A stretch of DNA of 57,530 bases. Origin: Betaproteobacteria bacterium. GTDB lineage: Bacteria > Pseudomonadota > Gammaproteobacteria > Burkholderiales > Rhodocyclaceae. A program made the translations under genes and the position numbers. The notes below the pieces were generated by a model. That model did not search any database, was not told the origin of the DNA, and worked only from the letters and a program-made list of their open reading frames with translations. How positions within the stretch are numbered: the stretch's first letter is position 1; each line of letters begins with the position of its first letter. Below, piece by piece: positions 40,899 through 51,469 of this stretch. The stretch is from contig JAHRYN010000008.1 of assembly GCA_020621405.1 (NCBI GenBank), forward strand, positions 1 to 57,530, given 5' to 3'.

Positions 40899-41681
40899 AT
40901 GTCCAAACCCGAACAGATGTCCGAGTTGCAGAAGAAAAACATCGAGGCAGCGATGCGTCTGGCGCAGCTGTCGATGGACAATTCGCAGCGCATCATGCAG
41001 TTGCAGGTCAATACGGCACGCGAACTGTTCGACGAGAGCGTCGCCAACGCACGGGCGCTGGCCGAAGTGCGCGAACCGGCCAATCAGGTCGAGCTGCGCG
41101 CCCAGCTGGCCCGTTCGACCACCGAAAAGATGCTCGGCTGTGCCCGCCAGATTGCCGAAATCACCTCGCAGACGCAGGCCGAATTCGGTCGCCTGGTCAG
41201 CGAGCAGCTCAACAGCGGCGGCACCGACCTGATGGACAGCCTGCGTCAGATGCTGGCCGGCATGCCGATCAGCAGCAAGCAATCCATGGGGTCGATGCAG
41301 GAAGCGATGGACAAGGCGCGCGGCGCCTACGAACAGATCAGCGCGCTGGCGCGCAACGCCTTCCAGCAGTTCGGCGCGCATGCTCAGGCGCACATCAAGC
41401 CGGCGGCGGCGGCGCCGAAAGCCGCGGCACCGGACGTGAAGCCCGCAGCCGAAGCGAAGGCGCCCGCCGCACCCAAGCCGGCAGCGAAGCCAGCGGTCAA
41501 GACCGAAGCAAAGCCCGCTGCCGTGAAGGCGACACCCAAGGTGGCCCCCAAGGCGACTGCGAAAGCCGCACCGAAGGCAACGCCCAAGCCGGCGGCGGCG
41601 CCCAAGGCAGCGACGAAGCCTGCCGCCAAACCGGCGGCGGCCAAGGGTGCGCCGCCGGCGCGTCCGAAAAAGACGCCTTGA
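40899..41681 (+). CDS. Phasin with Ala/Lys/Pro-rich tail
   Basis: A 260-residue granule protein. The N-terminal phasin domain (about 7-130) is amphipathic and rich in Gln/Leu heptads (e.g. LQVNTARELFDESVANARAL). From about residue 148 comes an Ala-Pro-Lys repeat tail like the histone-like tails of PhaF, which can bind DNA and help split granules at division. GAGGAG upstream is the ribosome-binding site. It follows the CoA-transferase by 48 bases and ends before a strong terminator. Confidence 0.88.
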   Translation: MSKPEQMSELQKKNIEAAMRLAQLSMDNSQRIMQLQVNTARELFDESVANARALAEVREPANQVELRAQLARSTTEKMLGCARQIAEITSQTQAEFGRLVSEQLNSGGTDLMDSLRQMLAGMPISSKQSMGSMQEAMDKARGAYEQISALARNAFQQFGAHAQAHIKPAAAAPKAAAPDVKPAAEAKAPAAPKPAAKPAVKTEAKPAAVKATPKVAPKATAKAAPKATPKPAAAPKAATKPAAKPAAAKGAPPARPKKTP

Positions 41682-41724
41682 TCGCCGATCCGCTGCGCGG
41701 CATGCGCGGCGGAGCCGACAAACG

Positions 41725-41760
41725 AAAGGGCCGCGGTGGCATTGCCACCGCGGCCCTTTT
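41725..41760 (+). terminator. Strong terminator between two phasin genes
   Basis: A 16-bp stem (AAAGGGCCGCGGTGGC pairing with its complement) with loop ATT is followed by TTTT on the plus strand; on the minus strand it is followed by Ts from the AAAG end. It probably serves both convergent phasin genes. Confidence 0.92.
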
Positions 41761-41801
41761 CATCTGCAGCATCCGGCGCGTGCCGGATGCGTTCCGGCGT
41801 A

Positions 41802-42107
41802 TTACTTGCCGAAGCCCTTGAACGAGCCCATCGCGGCCTGACCGGCTTCGGTCGCAAACGCGGTGAAGGCTTCGCCCTGCGCCTTCAGCAGCTTGAACAG
41901 ATTGGCATTGGCGTCGAGGTTGAAGCGGATCAGTTCTTCCGGCGACTTCAGGCTGGCGGCCTTCTTCGACTCGGCCTGGAAGAAGGCCATCAGCTCTTCG
42001 CCGGACTTCTTCTGCAGTTCGATGGACTTGGCGATCGTCTGGGCCTGGATGTTCATCAGCGACTGGACGGCTTCGATCGGGTTCGGGAATTCGGGTTTCG
42101 TGGTCAT
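41802..42107 (-). CDS. Small phasin family protein
   Basis: A 101-residue phasin (Phasin_2-like). It starts MTTKPEFPNPIEAVQSLMNI and is almost fully amphipathic helix with Gln/Glu/Ala, e.g. SIELQKKSGEELMAFFQAES. It would coat PHA granules. It is transcribed opposite to the larger phasin, toward the shared terminator. A putative promoter with two palindromes lies upstream (42130-42179). Confidence 0.85.
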   Translation of the reverse strand: MTTKPEFPNPIEAVQSLMNIQAQTIAKSIELQKKSGEELMAFFQAESKKAASLKSPEELIRFNLDANANLFKLLKAQGEAFTAFATEAGQAAMGSFKGFGK

Positions 42108-42129
42108 GGTCGGTCTCCGTGGGTTATGT

Positions 42130-42179
42130 TGCAGTGCACAATAACTACACCATACGCCATTGACACACGATGTCAATGG
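42130..42179 (-). promoter_or_regulatory. Phasin promoter with two inverted repeats
   Basis: On the minus strand, a -35 TTGACA (42171-42176), 16-base spacer and -10 TATGGT (42149-42154) precede the small phasin. The -35 lies in a perfect 9-bp inverted repeat CCATTGACA-N5-TGTCAATGG (42157-42179). Near the expected start site stands TGCAGTGCA (42130-42138), a TGC-N3-GCA element like those I recall for PhaR, the phasin repressor. Symmetries are seen; regulators are inferred. Confidence 0.55.
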
Positions 42180-42225
42180 TTATTTTCAAACTGTCCCGAC
42201 TTGCCGCGTCCAGGGCGTCTAACGA

Positions 42226-43629
42226 TCAGGGCGCCGCCGCCAAGCCATCCCAGCCGCCGCCCACCGCCTTGTTCAGCAGCGCGCTGGCCGAGAACTGGCG
42301 GCCGCGCAGCTGGGCCAGACCGCGTTCGTTGTCCAGCGCCACCGTCTGGGCGGTAATCACTTCAGTGTAGCTGGCGGTGCCGGCGCGGTAGCGGTTCAAT
42401 GCCAGAACCTCTGCCTCGCGCGCCGCGTCGAGCGCCTGCGCACGCAGCGTCGCCTCGTCCTCCAGCAACCGCAGCGCGCTGAGGTTGTCCTCGACCTCCT
42501 GCAGCGCACCGAGCACGGTCTGACGGTACTGCGCCACCGTGATGTCGTGCGCCGCCTGCGCCGACTCGATCTGCGCGTCGCGACGCCCGCCGTCGAACAC
42601 CGCCTGCGCGGCCGAGGCGCCGAGCGACCACACGAGTGCCGGCGCCGAGAACCACTTCGACAGGCTGTTGCCGGCGTAGCCGGTCGATGCCGACAAGGTG
42701 AGCGACGGGAACCAGGCCGCCTGCGCCACGCCGATGCGGGCGTTGGCGGCGGCCACGCGCCGCTCGGCGGCCGCGACATCGGGCCGGCGCTCCAGCAGTG
42801 ACGACGGCAGGCCGACCGGCGTGGCTGGCGGCTGCGCCGGCCAGCCCGATGCCTCCAGCGCGAACGCCGCAGGCGCCTCGCCCACCAGTACCGCGATCGC
42901 GTTCTGCAGCTGGGTGCGCACGAGCGCCAGATCGACCGCCTGTGCCTGCGCCGCGCGCAGTTGCGCCAGCGCCTGCACCTCATCGGCGCGCGTCGTTACG
43001 CCGGCCGCCACCCGGTTGCGCGCCACGTCGAGCGCGCGCTGATAGGCGGCGACCGTACGTGCGTACAGTTCGCGCTGGCTGTCGGTGGCGCGCAGCTGGA
43101 AGTAGTTCTGCACCAGTTCGGCCTGCAGGCTCAGGCGCACCGACGCCAGATCGGCACTGCTGCCAGCCAGGTCGGCTCCCGCCGCCTCGACGCCGCGTCC
43201 GATGCGCCCCCACAGGTCGGCTTCCCAGCTGGCATCCAGCCCGATGCGGTCGATGGTCGACAGCGTGCCCTCGCGGCCGGCGGTTCCGGCACTGCGGCTG
43301 CGCGTCGCCGCCGCCGACAGATTGACCTGCGGATAGTAGGCGGCTCGCGCCTGCTGCGCCGCCGCGCGCGCCTGCCGGTAGCTGCCGAGTGCGGACTGCA
43401 GGTCGGGATTGGCCCGGTCCAGCCGGGCGACCAGCCCATCGAGAACGGCGTCGTCATAGCTGCGCCACCAGTCGCCGCGCGGCAGGTGGTCGGCCGGCTC
43501 GGCCGGTTTCCAGCCGTCGGCGGCGCGATAGGCGGCCGGCATCGCAAGCTCGGGCGCCTTGTGCTGCGGACCGACGCTGGTGCAGGCGGCAAGTGCGAAT
43601 GTGGCGAGCAGGACGGGCAGTCTGTTCAT
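42226..43629 (-). CDS. Outer-membrane factor lipoprotein of the MdtABC-type pump (OprM/NodT family)
   Basis: A 467-residue TolC-fold lipoprotein. The lipobox is LAAC (Cys 16), followed by two OEP repeats (first near ADLAGSSADLASVRLSLQAE, second near YRQTVLGALQEVEDNLSALR) and SLLERRPDVAAAERR. It forms the outer-membrane channel of an RND pump. Its ATG overlaps the mdtC stop (ATGA), so this pump has its own dedicated channel, unlike E. coli MdtABC, which uses TolC. Confidence 0.92.
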   Translation of the reverse strand: MNRLPVLLATFALAACTSVGPQHKAPELAMPAAYRAADGWKPAEPADHLPRGDWWRSYDDAVLDGLVARLDRANPDLQSALGSYRQARAAAQQARAAYYPQVNLSAAATRSRSAGTAGREGTLSTIDRIGLDASWEADLWGRIGRGVEAAGADLAGSSADLASVRLSLQAELVQNYFQLRATDSQRELYARTVAAYQRALDVARNRVAAGVTTRADEVQALAQLRAAQAQAVDLALVRTQLQNAIAVLVGEAPAAFALEASGWPAQPPATPVGLPSSLLERRPDVAAAERRVAAANARIGVAQAAWFPSLTLSASTGYAGNSLSKWFSAPALVWSLGASAAQAVFDGGRRDAQIESAQAAHDITVAQYRQTVLGALQEVEDNLSALRLLEDEATLRAQALDAAREAEVLALNRYRAGTASYTEVITAQTVALDNERGLAQLRGRQFSASALLNKAVGGGWDGLAAAP

Positions 43630-46600
43630 GGCGTGACAGTGTGCGTGTGGACGGCGCCGCGTTGCCGCAGGCGTTTGCAGAAGCGGCTGAAACGTTCCAG
43701 ATAAAGGTAGGTGACCGGCGTGGTGTAGAGCGTCAGCAGCTGGCTGACCACCAGCCCGCCGACCACCGCGATACCGAGTGGCTGGCGCAGTTCGGCGCCC
43801 TCGCCAAAGCCGATTGCCAGCGGCAGCGCGCCGACCATGGCGGCCAGCGTGGTCATCAGTATCGGGCGCAGGCGCAGCAGGCAGGCCTCGCGTATCGCAT
43901 CGAGCGGTTCCCGGCCGCGATTGCGTTCGGCGTCGAGCGCGAAGTCGATCATCATGATGGCGTTCTTCTTGACGATGCCGATCAGCAGCAGCAGTCCGAT
44001 GATGGCGATCAGGCCGAATTCGGTATTGAAGGCCATCAGCGCAAGGATGGCGCCGATGCCGGCCGACGGCAGCGTGGACAGGATGGTCAGCGGATGGATC
44101 AGGCTTTCGTACAGGATGCCCAGCACCAGATAGACCGCGACGATGGCACCCAGTATCAGCAGCGGCTGGTTCGACAGCGACTGCTGGAAGGCACGCGCCG
44201 ACCCCTGGAAGCCGGCATTGATGCCGGCCGGCACGCCGATGTCGCGCATGGCCTGATGTATCTGCTCCATCGCCTGCGCCAGCGTGACGCCTTCGGCCAG
44301 CCCGAAGGAAATCGTCGACGACACCTGGCCGCCGACATGCGCGATCGACAGCGGCATCGTGCCCTGCTCGACCCGCGCGAAACTGGGCAGCGGCGCCAGC
44401 CCGCCGCCGGCCGTGGCGACGCGCACGGCGGCCAGCGCGGATGGATCGCGGGCGTGCGCCGGATCGACCTCCAGCACCACCTTGTACTGGTTCAGCGGCT
44501 CGTACAGCGTGCTGACCTGGCGCTGGCCGAAGGCGTCGTACAGCACCTGGTTGACGCCGCCGGGCGAGATGCCCAGCCGCGCCAGCGTGTCGCGGTCATA
44601 GACCAGCTTCGTCTGCGAGGCACGGTCCTCCTGATCGGTCGCGACATCGACCAGCTGCGGCAGGTCGCGCATCGCGAAGCGCACCCTGGGTTCCCATTCG
44701 CGCAGCGCACGCAGGCTGTCGGCAGTGAGCGTGAACTGATACTGCGACGAGGAGCGCACGCCGCCGACACGCAGGTCCTGCGCCGCGACGAGAAACAGCT
44801 GCACGCCTTCGATCCGCGACAGCTTGCCGCGCAGCCGGCCGATCACCTTGTCGGACGACACGCCGCGTTCGTTCAGCGGCTTCAGGATGACGAAGAAATT
44901 CGCAGTGTTCTGGCCACGTCCGCCGCCAGTGAATGCACTGACGTTGGCGACGGCCGGGTCGGCACGGACGGCGTCGACCGCCTGCGCCATCTTTTTCGTC
45001 ATGGCCTGGAAGGAAATGCTCTGGTCGGCATTCAGGCTTCCGAACAGCCGGCCAGTGTCCTGCTGCGGGAAAAACCCTTTGGGCACGATGACGAACAGCC
45101 AAACATTGAGCGCCACCGCACCGATGAAGATCAGCATGACGATGCGCGTGTGCCGCAGCGCCCAGTCCAGGCTGAGCGCGTAGGCGATCTGGATGTCCTC
45201 GAACAGGCGTCCGAGCGCGCGCTGCCAGCGTGCTTCCTGCGCCGGCGCGCGCGCGCGCAGCAGGCGCGCCGCCAGCATCGGTGCCGCGGTCAGCGACACC
45301 ACCATGGACACCGCCACCGCGACCGACAGCGTCAGCGCGAATTCGCGGAACAGCCGGCCGACCACACCGCCCATCAGCAGGATGGGAATGAACACCGCCA
45401 CCAGCGACAGGCTGATCGCCAGCACGGTGAAGCCGACCTCGCGCACACCGGCGACCGCAGCATCGAAAGGTTTCAGGCCACGCTCGATGTGGCGCGCGAT
45501 GTTCTCGATCACCACCACCGCATCGTCGACCACGAAACCGGTGGCGATGGTCAGCGCCATCAGCGACAGGTTGTTCAGGCTGAAGCCGAGCAGATACATC
45601 ACCGCAAAACTGCCGGCCAGCGATACCGGCACCACCACGGCGGGTATCAGCGTGGCGCGCGCGTCGCGCAGGAACAGGAACACCACCAGGATGACCAGCG
45701 CCACGGCGACCGCCAGCGCGACCTCGACCTCATGCAGCGCGCTGCGTATGGTGACCGAACTGTCGAGCGCGACATCGAGCCGGGCCGCCGCCGGCAGGCT
45801 GGCCGACAGTTCCGGCAGCAGTGCGCGCACCTGCTCCACGGTTTCGATCACATTGCTGCCCGGCCGCTTGGTGATGACCAGCAGCACCGTCGGCCTGCCA
45901 TTGGTCAGGCCGCGATTGCGCACGTCCTGCACCGACTCGCTGACCTTCGCCACGTCGCCCAGCCGGATGTCCGCGCCCGAACTGTGGCGCAGGATCAGCG
46001 GGATGTAGTCGGCCGCCCGGCGCGCCTGATCGTTGGCCTCGATCTGCCAGTAACGGTCGCCCTGCTCGACGAAGCCCTTGGGACGATTGACGTTGGATTC
46101 GACGATGCGGCGGCGCACGTCTTCCAGCGACAGCCCGTGCTGGTGCAACGCGTCCGGATCGACCTGCACGCGAACCGCGGGCAGCGCGCTGCCGCCGACG
46201 GTCACTTCGCCGATGCCGGGAATCTGCGACAGTTTCTGCGCCAGCACGGTCGAAGCGATGTCGTACAGACGCGGAATCGGCACCGTGTCCGACGTGATGG
46301 CGAGAATGACGATGGGCGCATCGGCCGGATTGACCTTGCGGTAGCTCGGATTCGACGGCAGGCCGGTCGGCAGCGTCGCGCGCGCCGCATTGATCGCCGC
46401 CTGCACATCGCGCGCCGCACCGTCAACGTCGCGCTCCAGTTCGAACTGCAGGGTCACCCGGGTAGAGCCCTGGGAACTGCTGGAGGTCATTTCGGTGACG
46501 CCGGCGATGCGGCCCAGCGTGCGCTCCAGCGGTGTCGCCACGGTGGCCGCCATCACTTCGGGGCTGGCACCCGGCAGCGAGGCGCTGACCGATATGGTCG

Positions 46601-46727
46601 GAAAATCGACCTGCGGCAGCGCCGCCACCGGCAGCAGGCGGAACGCGATCGCACCGGCCAGTGCGATCGCCAGCGTCAGCAGCGTAGTCGCCACCGGACG
46701 ATGTATCGACCAGGCCCAGCCGCTCAT
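43626..46727 (-). CDS. mdtC: RND efflux transporter subunit MdtC
   Basis: A 1033-residue RND permease with 12 membrane helices. The N-terminus [20 protein letters not shown] and [20 protein letters not shown] match MdtC rather than MdtB. The proton-relay aspartates lie in [17 protein letters not shown] (helix 4). MdtB and MdtC form a 2:1 heterotrimer that exports bile salts, novobiocin and similar drugs. The ATG overlaps the mdtB stop by 4 bases; the stop overlaps the outer-membrane factor by 4 bases. Confidence 0.93.
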   Translation of the reverse strand: MSGWAWSIHRPVATTLLTLAIALAGAIAFRLLPVAALPQVDFPTISVSASLPGASPEVMAATVATPLERTLGRIAGVTEMTSSSSQGSTRVTLQFELERDVDGAARDVQAAINAARATLPTGLPSNPSYRKVNPADAPIVILAITSDTVPIPRLYDIASTVLAQKLSQIPGIGEVTVGGSALPAVRVQVDPDALHQHGLSLEDVRRRIVESNVNRPKGFVEQGDRYWQIEANDQARRAADYIPLILRHSSGADIRLGDVAKVSESVQDVRNRGLTNGRPTVLLVITKRPGSNVIETVEQVRALLPELSASLPAAARLDVALDSSVTIRSALHEVEVALAVAVALVILVVFLFLRDARATLIPAVVVPVSLAGSFAVMYLLGFSLNNLSLMALTIATGFVVDDAVVVIENIARHIERGLKPFDAAVAGVREVGFTVLAISLSLVAVFIPILLMGGVVGRLFREFALTLSVAVAVSMVVSLTAAPMLAARLLRARAPAQEARWQRALGRLFEDIQIAYALSLDWALRHTRIVMLIFIGAVALNVWLFVIVPKGFFPQQDTGRLFGSLNADQSISFQAMTKKMAQAVDAVRADPAVANVSAFTGGGRGQNTANFFVILKPLNERGVSSDKVIGRLRGKLSRIEGVQLFLVAAQDLRVGGVRSSSQYQFTLTADSLRALREWEPRVRFAMRDLPQLVDVATDQEDRASQTKLVYDRDTLARLGISPGGVNQVLYDAFGQRQVSTLYEPLNQYKVVLEVDPAHARDPSALAAVRVATAGGGLAPLPSFARVEQGTMPLSIAHVGGQVSSTISFGLAEGVTLAQAMEQIHQAMRDIGVPAGINAGFQGSARAFQQSLSNQPLLILGAIVAVYLVLGILYESLIHPLTILSTLPSAGIGAILALMAFNTEFGLIAIIGLLLLIGIVKKNAIMMIDFALDAERNRGREPLDAIREACLLRLRPILMTTLAAMVGALPLAIGFGEGAELRQPLGIAVVGGLVVSQLLTLYTTPVTYLYLERFSRFCKRLRQRGAVHTHTVTP

Positions 46728-49700
46728 GCGCGATCGCCCTCGCCGGCACCGGCCGGCTCGCTGCGCTGGCGGAACAGGCGCCCGAACGCGAGGTAGATGA
46801 CCGGCGTCGTGTACAGCGTCAGCACCTGGCTCACCAGCAGTCCGCCGACCATCGTGAGGCCGAGCGGATGGCGCAGTTCCGAGCCCATGCCGCCACCGAG
46901 CATCAGCGGCAGCGCGCCGAGCAGTGCCGCCATCGTGGTCATCAGGATCGGACGCAGGCGCAGCAGGCAGGCCTGGTAGATGGCGTCGGCCGGCGACTTG
47001 CCGTCCCGGCGTTCGGCCTCAAGCGCGAAGTCGATCATCATGATGGCGTTCTTCTTGACGATGCCGATCAGCAGAATGATGCCGATCACCGAAATCATGT
47101 CCAGCGCGTGACCGGTGCCGAGCAGCGCCAGCAGCGCGCCGATGGCGGCCGACGGCAGCGTCGACAGGATGGTCAGCGGGTGGATGAAGCTCTCGTACAG
47201 CACGCCGAGCACGATGTACATCGTGGCCACTGCCGCCAGCACCAGCCACAGCGTGTCGGTCAGCGACGCACGGAAGGCCTCGGCCGCGCCTTCCCAGGTC
47301 ACCCGCAGCGTGGCCGGCATCGCCAGTTCGGCGCGCGTGGCCTCGATCGCGTCGACCGCTTCGCCCAGCGACACGCCGTCAGGCAGGTTGAACGAAATGG
47401 TGGCCGACGGAAACTGGCCCTGACGTGCGATCGACAGCCGCGCCGGACGCTCCTCGATGCGCACCAGACTGCCCAGTGGCACCTGCTCGCCGCTGGCCGA
47501 CAGCACGTGCAGCTGCGCGATCGCCTCCAGTCCCTGCTGGAACTGCGGCTGCGCTTCCAGCACCACCTTGTACTGGCTGGACTGGGTGAAGATGGTCGAA
47601 ATCAGGCGCTGGCCGAAGGCGTTGTACAGCGCCGCGTCGATGTCGGCCACCGTGACGCCGAGCCGGGCCGCCGCCGGGCGGTCGATGTCCACCCAGGCCT
47701 GCAGCCCGCCGGTCGTCAAGTCGGTCGACACCTGAGCCAGCCGGTCCGACTTCTGCAACGCGGCCACCAGCTTCGGCACCCATTCGAGCAGCTCGTCGGC
47801 GCTGGTGGCCTGCACCACGAAAGGGTACTGCGCATGGCTCACGCGGTCCTCGATCGTCAGGTCCTGCACCGGCTGCAGGTGCAGCGCGATGCCCGGCACC
47901 TGGCTGGCCGCGTTCTCGAGCCGCCGGGCGATTTCCGGGGCACGCGCCGTGCGCCCGGACAGCGGCTTCAGCCGTATCTGCATGCGCCCGCTGTTCAGCG
48001 TCGGGTTCTGGCCATCGACGCCGATGAAGGAACTGACGTTGTCGACGTCCGGATCGCGCAGCAGCACCTCGGCCAGCGCCTGCTGGCGCGCGCTCATTGC
48101 GGCGAACGATATGGTCGGCTCGGCTTCGGACACGCCCTGGATCAGACCGGTGTCCTGCACCGGAAAGAAGCCCTTGGGCACCACGAGGTAGAGCAGCACG
48201 GTCAGCGCGAAGGTGGCGGCCGTGACCAGCAGCGTCAGCTTCTGGTGCGCCAGCACCCAGCGCAGCGTGTGCGCATAGCCGGCGGTCAGCCGCGCGAACC
48301 AGCCTTCGTTCCGGTGCGCCGCATCCTGTGCGGATTCGGCTTTCAGCAGCCGGCCGGCCATCATCGGCGTCAGCGTCAGCGACACCACCGCCGACAGCAG
48401 GATGGCGATGGTCAGTGTCAGCGCGAATTCGCGGAACAGCCGGCCGACCACCTCCTGCATGAACAGCAGCGGAATCAGCACCGCTACCAGCGACACGGTC
48501 AGCGAAATGATGGTGAAGCCGATCTCCCCGGCGCCGCGCAGCGCCGCCTGCATCGGCGTCAGCCCGTCCTCGAGATGACGGGCGATGTTCTCGGTCATCA
48601 CGATGGCGTCGTCGACGACGAAGCCGGCTGCGATGGTCAGCGCCATCAGCGTCAGGTTGTTGACCGAAAAGCCGGCCAGATACATCAGCGCGAAGGTGCC
48701 GACCAGCGACAGCGGCACCGCCACCGCCGGGATCGCGGTGGCGCGCGCATTGCGCAGAAACAGGAAGATGACCAGCACCACCAGCACCACCGCCATCGCC
48801 AGTTCGACCTGAACGTCGTGCACCGAGGTGCGGATCGACTCGGTGCGGTCGTTCAGCACCGCGACATCCACCGCGTCCGGCAGCGCGGCCTGCAGCTCCG
48901 GCAGCAGCGCCTGGATGCGGCCGACCACGTCGATCACGTTCGCGCCCGGCTGGCGCTGTATGTTCAGGATCAGCGCCGGCGTCTCGTTCGCCCAGGCGGC
49001 GAGCAGCCGGTTTTCCGGACCGTCGACCACCTCGGCCACGTCCTGCAGCCGGATCGGCGCACCGTCCTTCCACGCGATGATGCTGCGCCGGTACTCGTCG
49101 GCCGAACGCAGCTGGTCGTTGGCATCGAGCGTGGTCGAGCGCGTCGGTCCGTCGAAACTGCCCTTGGCCTGGTTGGAACTGGTGCTGACGACCGCCGCGC
49201 GCAGCTGCTCCAGGCTGAGCCCGTAGGCGGCCACCGCCGACGGATTCACACGCACCCGCACGGCACGCCGCTGGCCGCCGGAAATGCTGACCAGCCCGAC
49301 GCCGGACTGCTGCGAAATCTTCTGCGCCAGCCGCGTGCTGACCGCCTCTTCCAGCTGGTGCAGCGGCACCGCCTTCGAACTGATGGCCAGCGTCATCACC
49401 GGCGCGTCGGCCGGATTGACCTTGCTGTAGACCGGAGGCGCCGGCAGTTCCTGCGGCAGCAGCGTGGTGGCCGCATTGATCGCCGCCTGCACCTCCTGCT
49501 GCGCGGTATCGAGCGATATGTTCAGCCCGAAGCGCAGCACGATCACCGACACGCCGGCCGAACTGAGCGAATTCATCTGCACCAGCCCGGGCATCTGGCC
49601 GAACTGGCGCTCCAGCGGCGAGGTGATCAGCGAGGTGGTCAGTTCCGGGCTGGCGCCGGGGTAGTACGTGACCACCTGCATGGTCGGGTAGTCGACCTGG

Positions 49701-49813
49701 GGCAGCGCTGACACCGGCAGCAGGCGATAGGCGATCAGGCCGGTCACCAGCAGCGCGATCATCAGCAGCGAGGTGGCGACCGGCCGCAGGATGAACAGGC
49801 GGGACGGATTCAT
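46724..49813 (-). CDS. mdtB: RND efflux transporter subunit MdtB
   Basis: A 1029-residue RND permease, 12 helices. The start [20 protein letters not shown] and [20 protein letters not shown] are typical of MdtB. Relay aspartates are in [17 protein letters not shown]. Position (12 bases after mdtA, overlapping mdtC) and sequence agree. It needs MdtC for the active heterotrimer. Confidence 0.93.
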   Translation of the reverse strand: MNPSRLFILRPVATSLLMIALLVTGLIAYRLLPVSALPQVDYPTMQVVTYYPGASPELTTSLITSPLERQFGQMPGLVQMNSLSSAGVSVIVLRFGLNISLDTAQQEVQAAINAATTLLPQELPAPPVYSKVNPADAPVMTLAISSKAVPLHQLEEAVSTRLAQKISQQSGVGLVSISGGQRRAVRVRVNPSAVAAYGLSLEQLRAAVVSTSSNQAKGSFDGPTRSTTLDANDQLRSADEYRRSIIAWKDGAPIRLQDVAEVVDGPENRLLAAWANETPALILNIQRQPGANVIDVVGRIQALLPELQAALPDAVDVAVLNDRTESIRTSVHDVQVELAMAVVLVVLVIFLFLRNARATAIPAVAVPLSLVGTFALMYLAGFSVNNLTLMALTIAAGFVVDDAIVMTENIARHLEDGLTPMQAALRGAGEIGFTIISLTVSLVAVLIPLLFMQEVVGRLFREFALTLTIAILLSAVVSLTLTPMMAGRLLKAESAQDAAHRNEGWFARLTAGYAHTLRWVLAHQKLTLLVTAATFALTVLLYLVVPKGFFPVQDTGLIQGVSEAEPTISFAAMSARQQALAEVLLRDPDVDNVSSFIGVDGQNPTLNSGRMQIRLKPLSGRTARAPEIARRLENAASQVPGIALHLQPVQDLTIEDRVSHAQYPFVVQATSADELLEWVPKLVAALQKSDRLAQVSTDLTTGGLQAWVDIDRPAAARLGVTVADIDAALYNAFGQRLISTIFTQSSQYKVVLEAQPQFQQGLEAIAQLHVLSASGEQVPLGSLVRIEERPARLSIARQGQFPSATISFNLPDGVSLGEAVDAIEATRAELAMPATLRVTWEGAAEAFRASLTDTLWLVLAAVATMYIVLGVLYESFIHPLTILSTLPSAAIGALLALLGTGHALDMISVIGIILLIGIVKKNAIMMIDFALEAERRDGKSPADAIYQACLLRLRPILMTTMAALLGALPLMLGGGMGSELRHPLGLTMVGGLLVSQVLTLYTTPVIYLAFGRLFRQRSEPAGAGEGDRA

Positions 49814-49825
49814 CGCGCTGCCGCC

Positions 49826-51130
49826 TCAGTTCGGCGTGGCGCCGCCGGCACCCCGCTCGCGCCCGCCTTCCCGCTTGCCCGGCGTATTGCCGTCACGCTT
49901 GTGCGGTACCGCGGGCGCGTCATCGATCTTCACCTTGTCGCCTTCGCGCAGCCGGTCCACGCCGTCGGTCACGACGCGCTCGCCCGGTTGCAGCCCTTCG
50001 GTCACCTGTTGCAGTTCGCAATCGAGCGCGCCGGTCCTGACCAAGCGCATCGCCACCTTCAGATCATCGGCAACGACATAGACGAAGGTGCCGTCGGCGC
50101 CGCGCTGGACCGCCGACACCGGCACCACGAGTGCGCCGGCGAGGGTGTCGATGCGCACGCGCACATTGACGAACTGGTTCGGGAACAGCGCGGTATCGCG
50201 GTTCTCGAACATCGCCTTCGCCTTCACCGTGCCGGTAGCCACGTCGATCCGGTTGTCCAGGATGCGCAGGCCACCGGTCGCAAGCACCGCGCGGTTCTCC
50301 CGGTCACGCGCCTCGACCGCCAGACCGCGGCCCTTGCCCAGTGCCGCACGTACCGCCGGAATCGACGGTTCGGGCAGCGCGAACACCACCGAAATCGGTG
50401 CCTCCTGCGTGATGGTCAGCAGGCCGTCGGTGTCCGAGGTGCGCACGATGTTGCCCGGCGTGGCCTGACGCAGGCCGACCCGCCCGCTGATCGGCGCGGT
50501 GATGCGCGCATAGCGCAGCGACAGCTGCGCGCTGGCGATGCTCGCGTCGTCGGAACGGACCGCTGCCTCGTACTGACGCACCAGCGACAGCTGGTTGCTC
50601 ACCTGCTGCGCGGCGATCGAATCCTGCTTCTGCAATGTCTCGTAGCGCGCGAGATCTTCCCGCGCGTTGGCCAGCAGCGCCTGGTTACGCTGCTTCTCCG
50701 CCTGCGCCTGCGCCAGCTGCACCTCGAAGGCACGCGGATCGATCTGCGCCAGAAGGTCGCCCTTCTTCACGCGCTGGCCTTCGGTGAAATGCAGCGACTG
50801 CAGTTCGCCTTCGACCCGGCTGCGCACGGTGACGCTCTCGATCGGTGTCACCGTGCCGAGCGCGCCGATGCTCACCGGCAGGTCGGTACGGGTCACCAGC
50901 GCCGTACCGACGCGCGCCTCGCCCCCCATGCGCCGGCCGCCACCCGGCGCGCCGCCCGCGGCCCCCGGGTGCCTGGCACTCGGTTTCATGCCGGGCGGCC
51001 CCGCTGCATCCTCGGCCGGACGGGTACGATCCCGGGCGACGAACCAGCCGGCGGTCAGGCCGGCCAGAAGCAGCAGCATCAATATCCAGGGCCAGCGCGG
51101 TTTGCGCGAAGGGGTGCCGGTTGTTGTCAT
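49826..51130 (-). CDS. mdtA: RND periplasmic adaptor subunit MdtA
   Basis: A 434-residue membrane-fusion protein. A single N-terminal helix (about 14-31) anchors it, with no lipobox cysteine. It has a Gly/Pro-rich spacer, then the barrel-hairpin-lipoyl layout (VRSRVEGELQSLHFTEGQRV, ...ITAPISGRVGLRQATPGNIV). The C-terminal tail is Arg/Gly-rich. It links MdtBC to the outer-membrane factor. It is the first gene of the four-gene operon. Confidence 0.92.
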   Translation of the reverse strand: MTTTGTPSRKPRWPWILMLLLLAGLTAGWFVARDRTRPAEDAAGPPGMKPSARHPGAAGGAPGGGRRMGGEARVGTALVTRTDLPVSIGALGTVTPIESVTVRSRVEGELQSLHFTEGQRVKKGDLLAQIDPRAFEVQLAQAQAEKQRNQALLANAREDLARYETLQKQDSIAAQQVSNQLSLVRQYEAAVRSDDASIASAQLSLRYARITAPISGRVGLRQATPGNIVRTSDTDGLLTITQEAPISVVFALPEPSIPAVRAALGKGRGLAVEARDRENRAVLATGGLRILDNRIDVATGTVKAKAMFENRDTALFPNQFVNVRVRIDTLAGALVVPVSAVQRGADGTFVYVVADDLKVAMRLVRTGALDCELQQVTEGLQPGERVVTDGVDRLREGDKVKIDDAPAVPHKRDGNTPGKREGGRERGAGGATPN

Positions 51131-51218
51131 GGGTTGTCGAAAGACGCCGATCGCAGAATGGACGGGATGAACTCAAGACCGGGCGAAACCGGCCATGCCG
51201 GTCCTGCGCGGATGCCGG

Positions 51219-51248
51219 ATTATGGTCCGCACGTGTAAATGAGGTCAT
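51219..51248 (-). promoter_or_regulatory. Possible mdtA operon promoter
   Basis: On the minus strand, ATGACC (51243-51248), an 18-base spacer and CATAAT (51219-51224) lie about 89 bases before the mdtA ATG. The -10 is good, the -35 moderate. No BaeR site or other operator is identified. Confidence 0.4.
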
Positions 51249-51342
51249 CACCCGGGCAGCGGGCTTGTGAATGATCTGTTAATGGAGGCGACCGGACCAT
51301 CGCAGCATGCGTCACCGCCCGTCGAAACCCCACCGTCCCGCC

Positions 51343-51435
51343 CGCAGGAGCGAGCCATGCTCGCGATGACACACCTTGAAGACACGCTGGACATTGATCC
51401 ACCGCCGCACCGCGACCATACGGTCGCTCCTGCGG
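51343..51435. repeat. REP/BIME-like repeat pair
   Basis: A type B unit (core GCGAGCCATGCTCGC, 51343-51368) and a type A unit (GCGACC-ATAC-GGTCGC, 51406-51435) lie in the 339-base gap (51131-51469) between mdtA and the second outer-membrane factor gene. The distance from one core to the next is 62 bases, the same as in the cluster near clpB, although the bases between differ. No gene is seen in the rest of the gap apart from the mdtA promoter region. Confidence 0.8.
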
Positions 51436-51469
51436 AGGCGGAAGTTGCGTTTCGCCGTGCGTACCGCGA

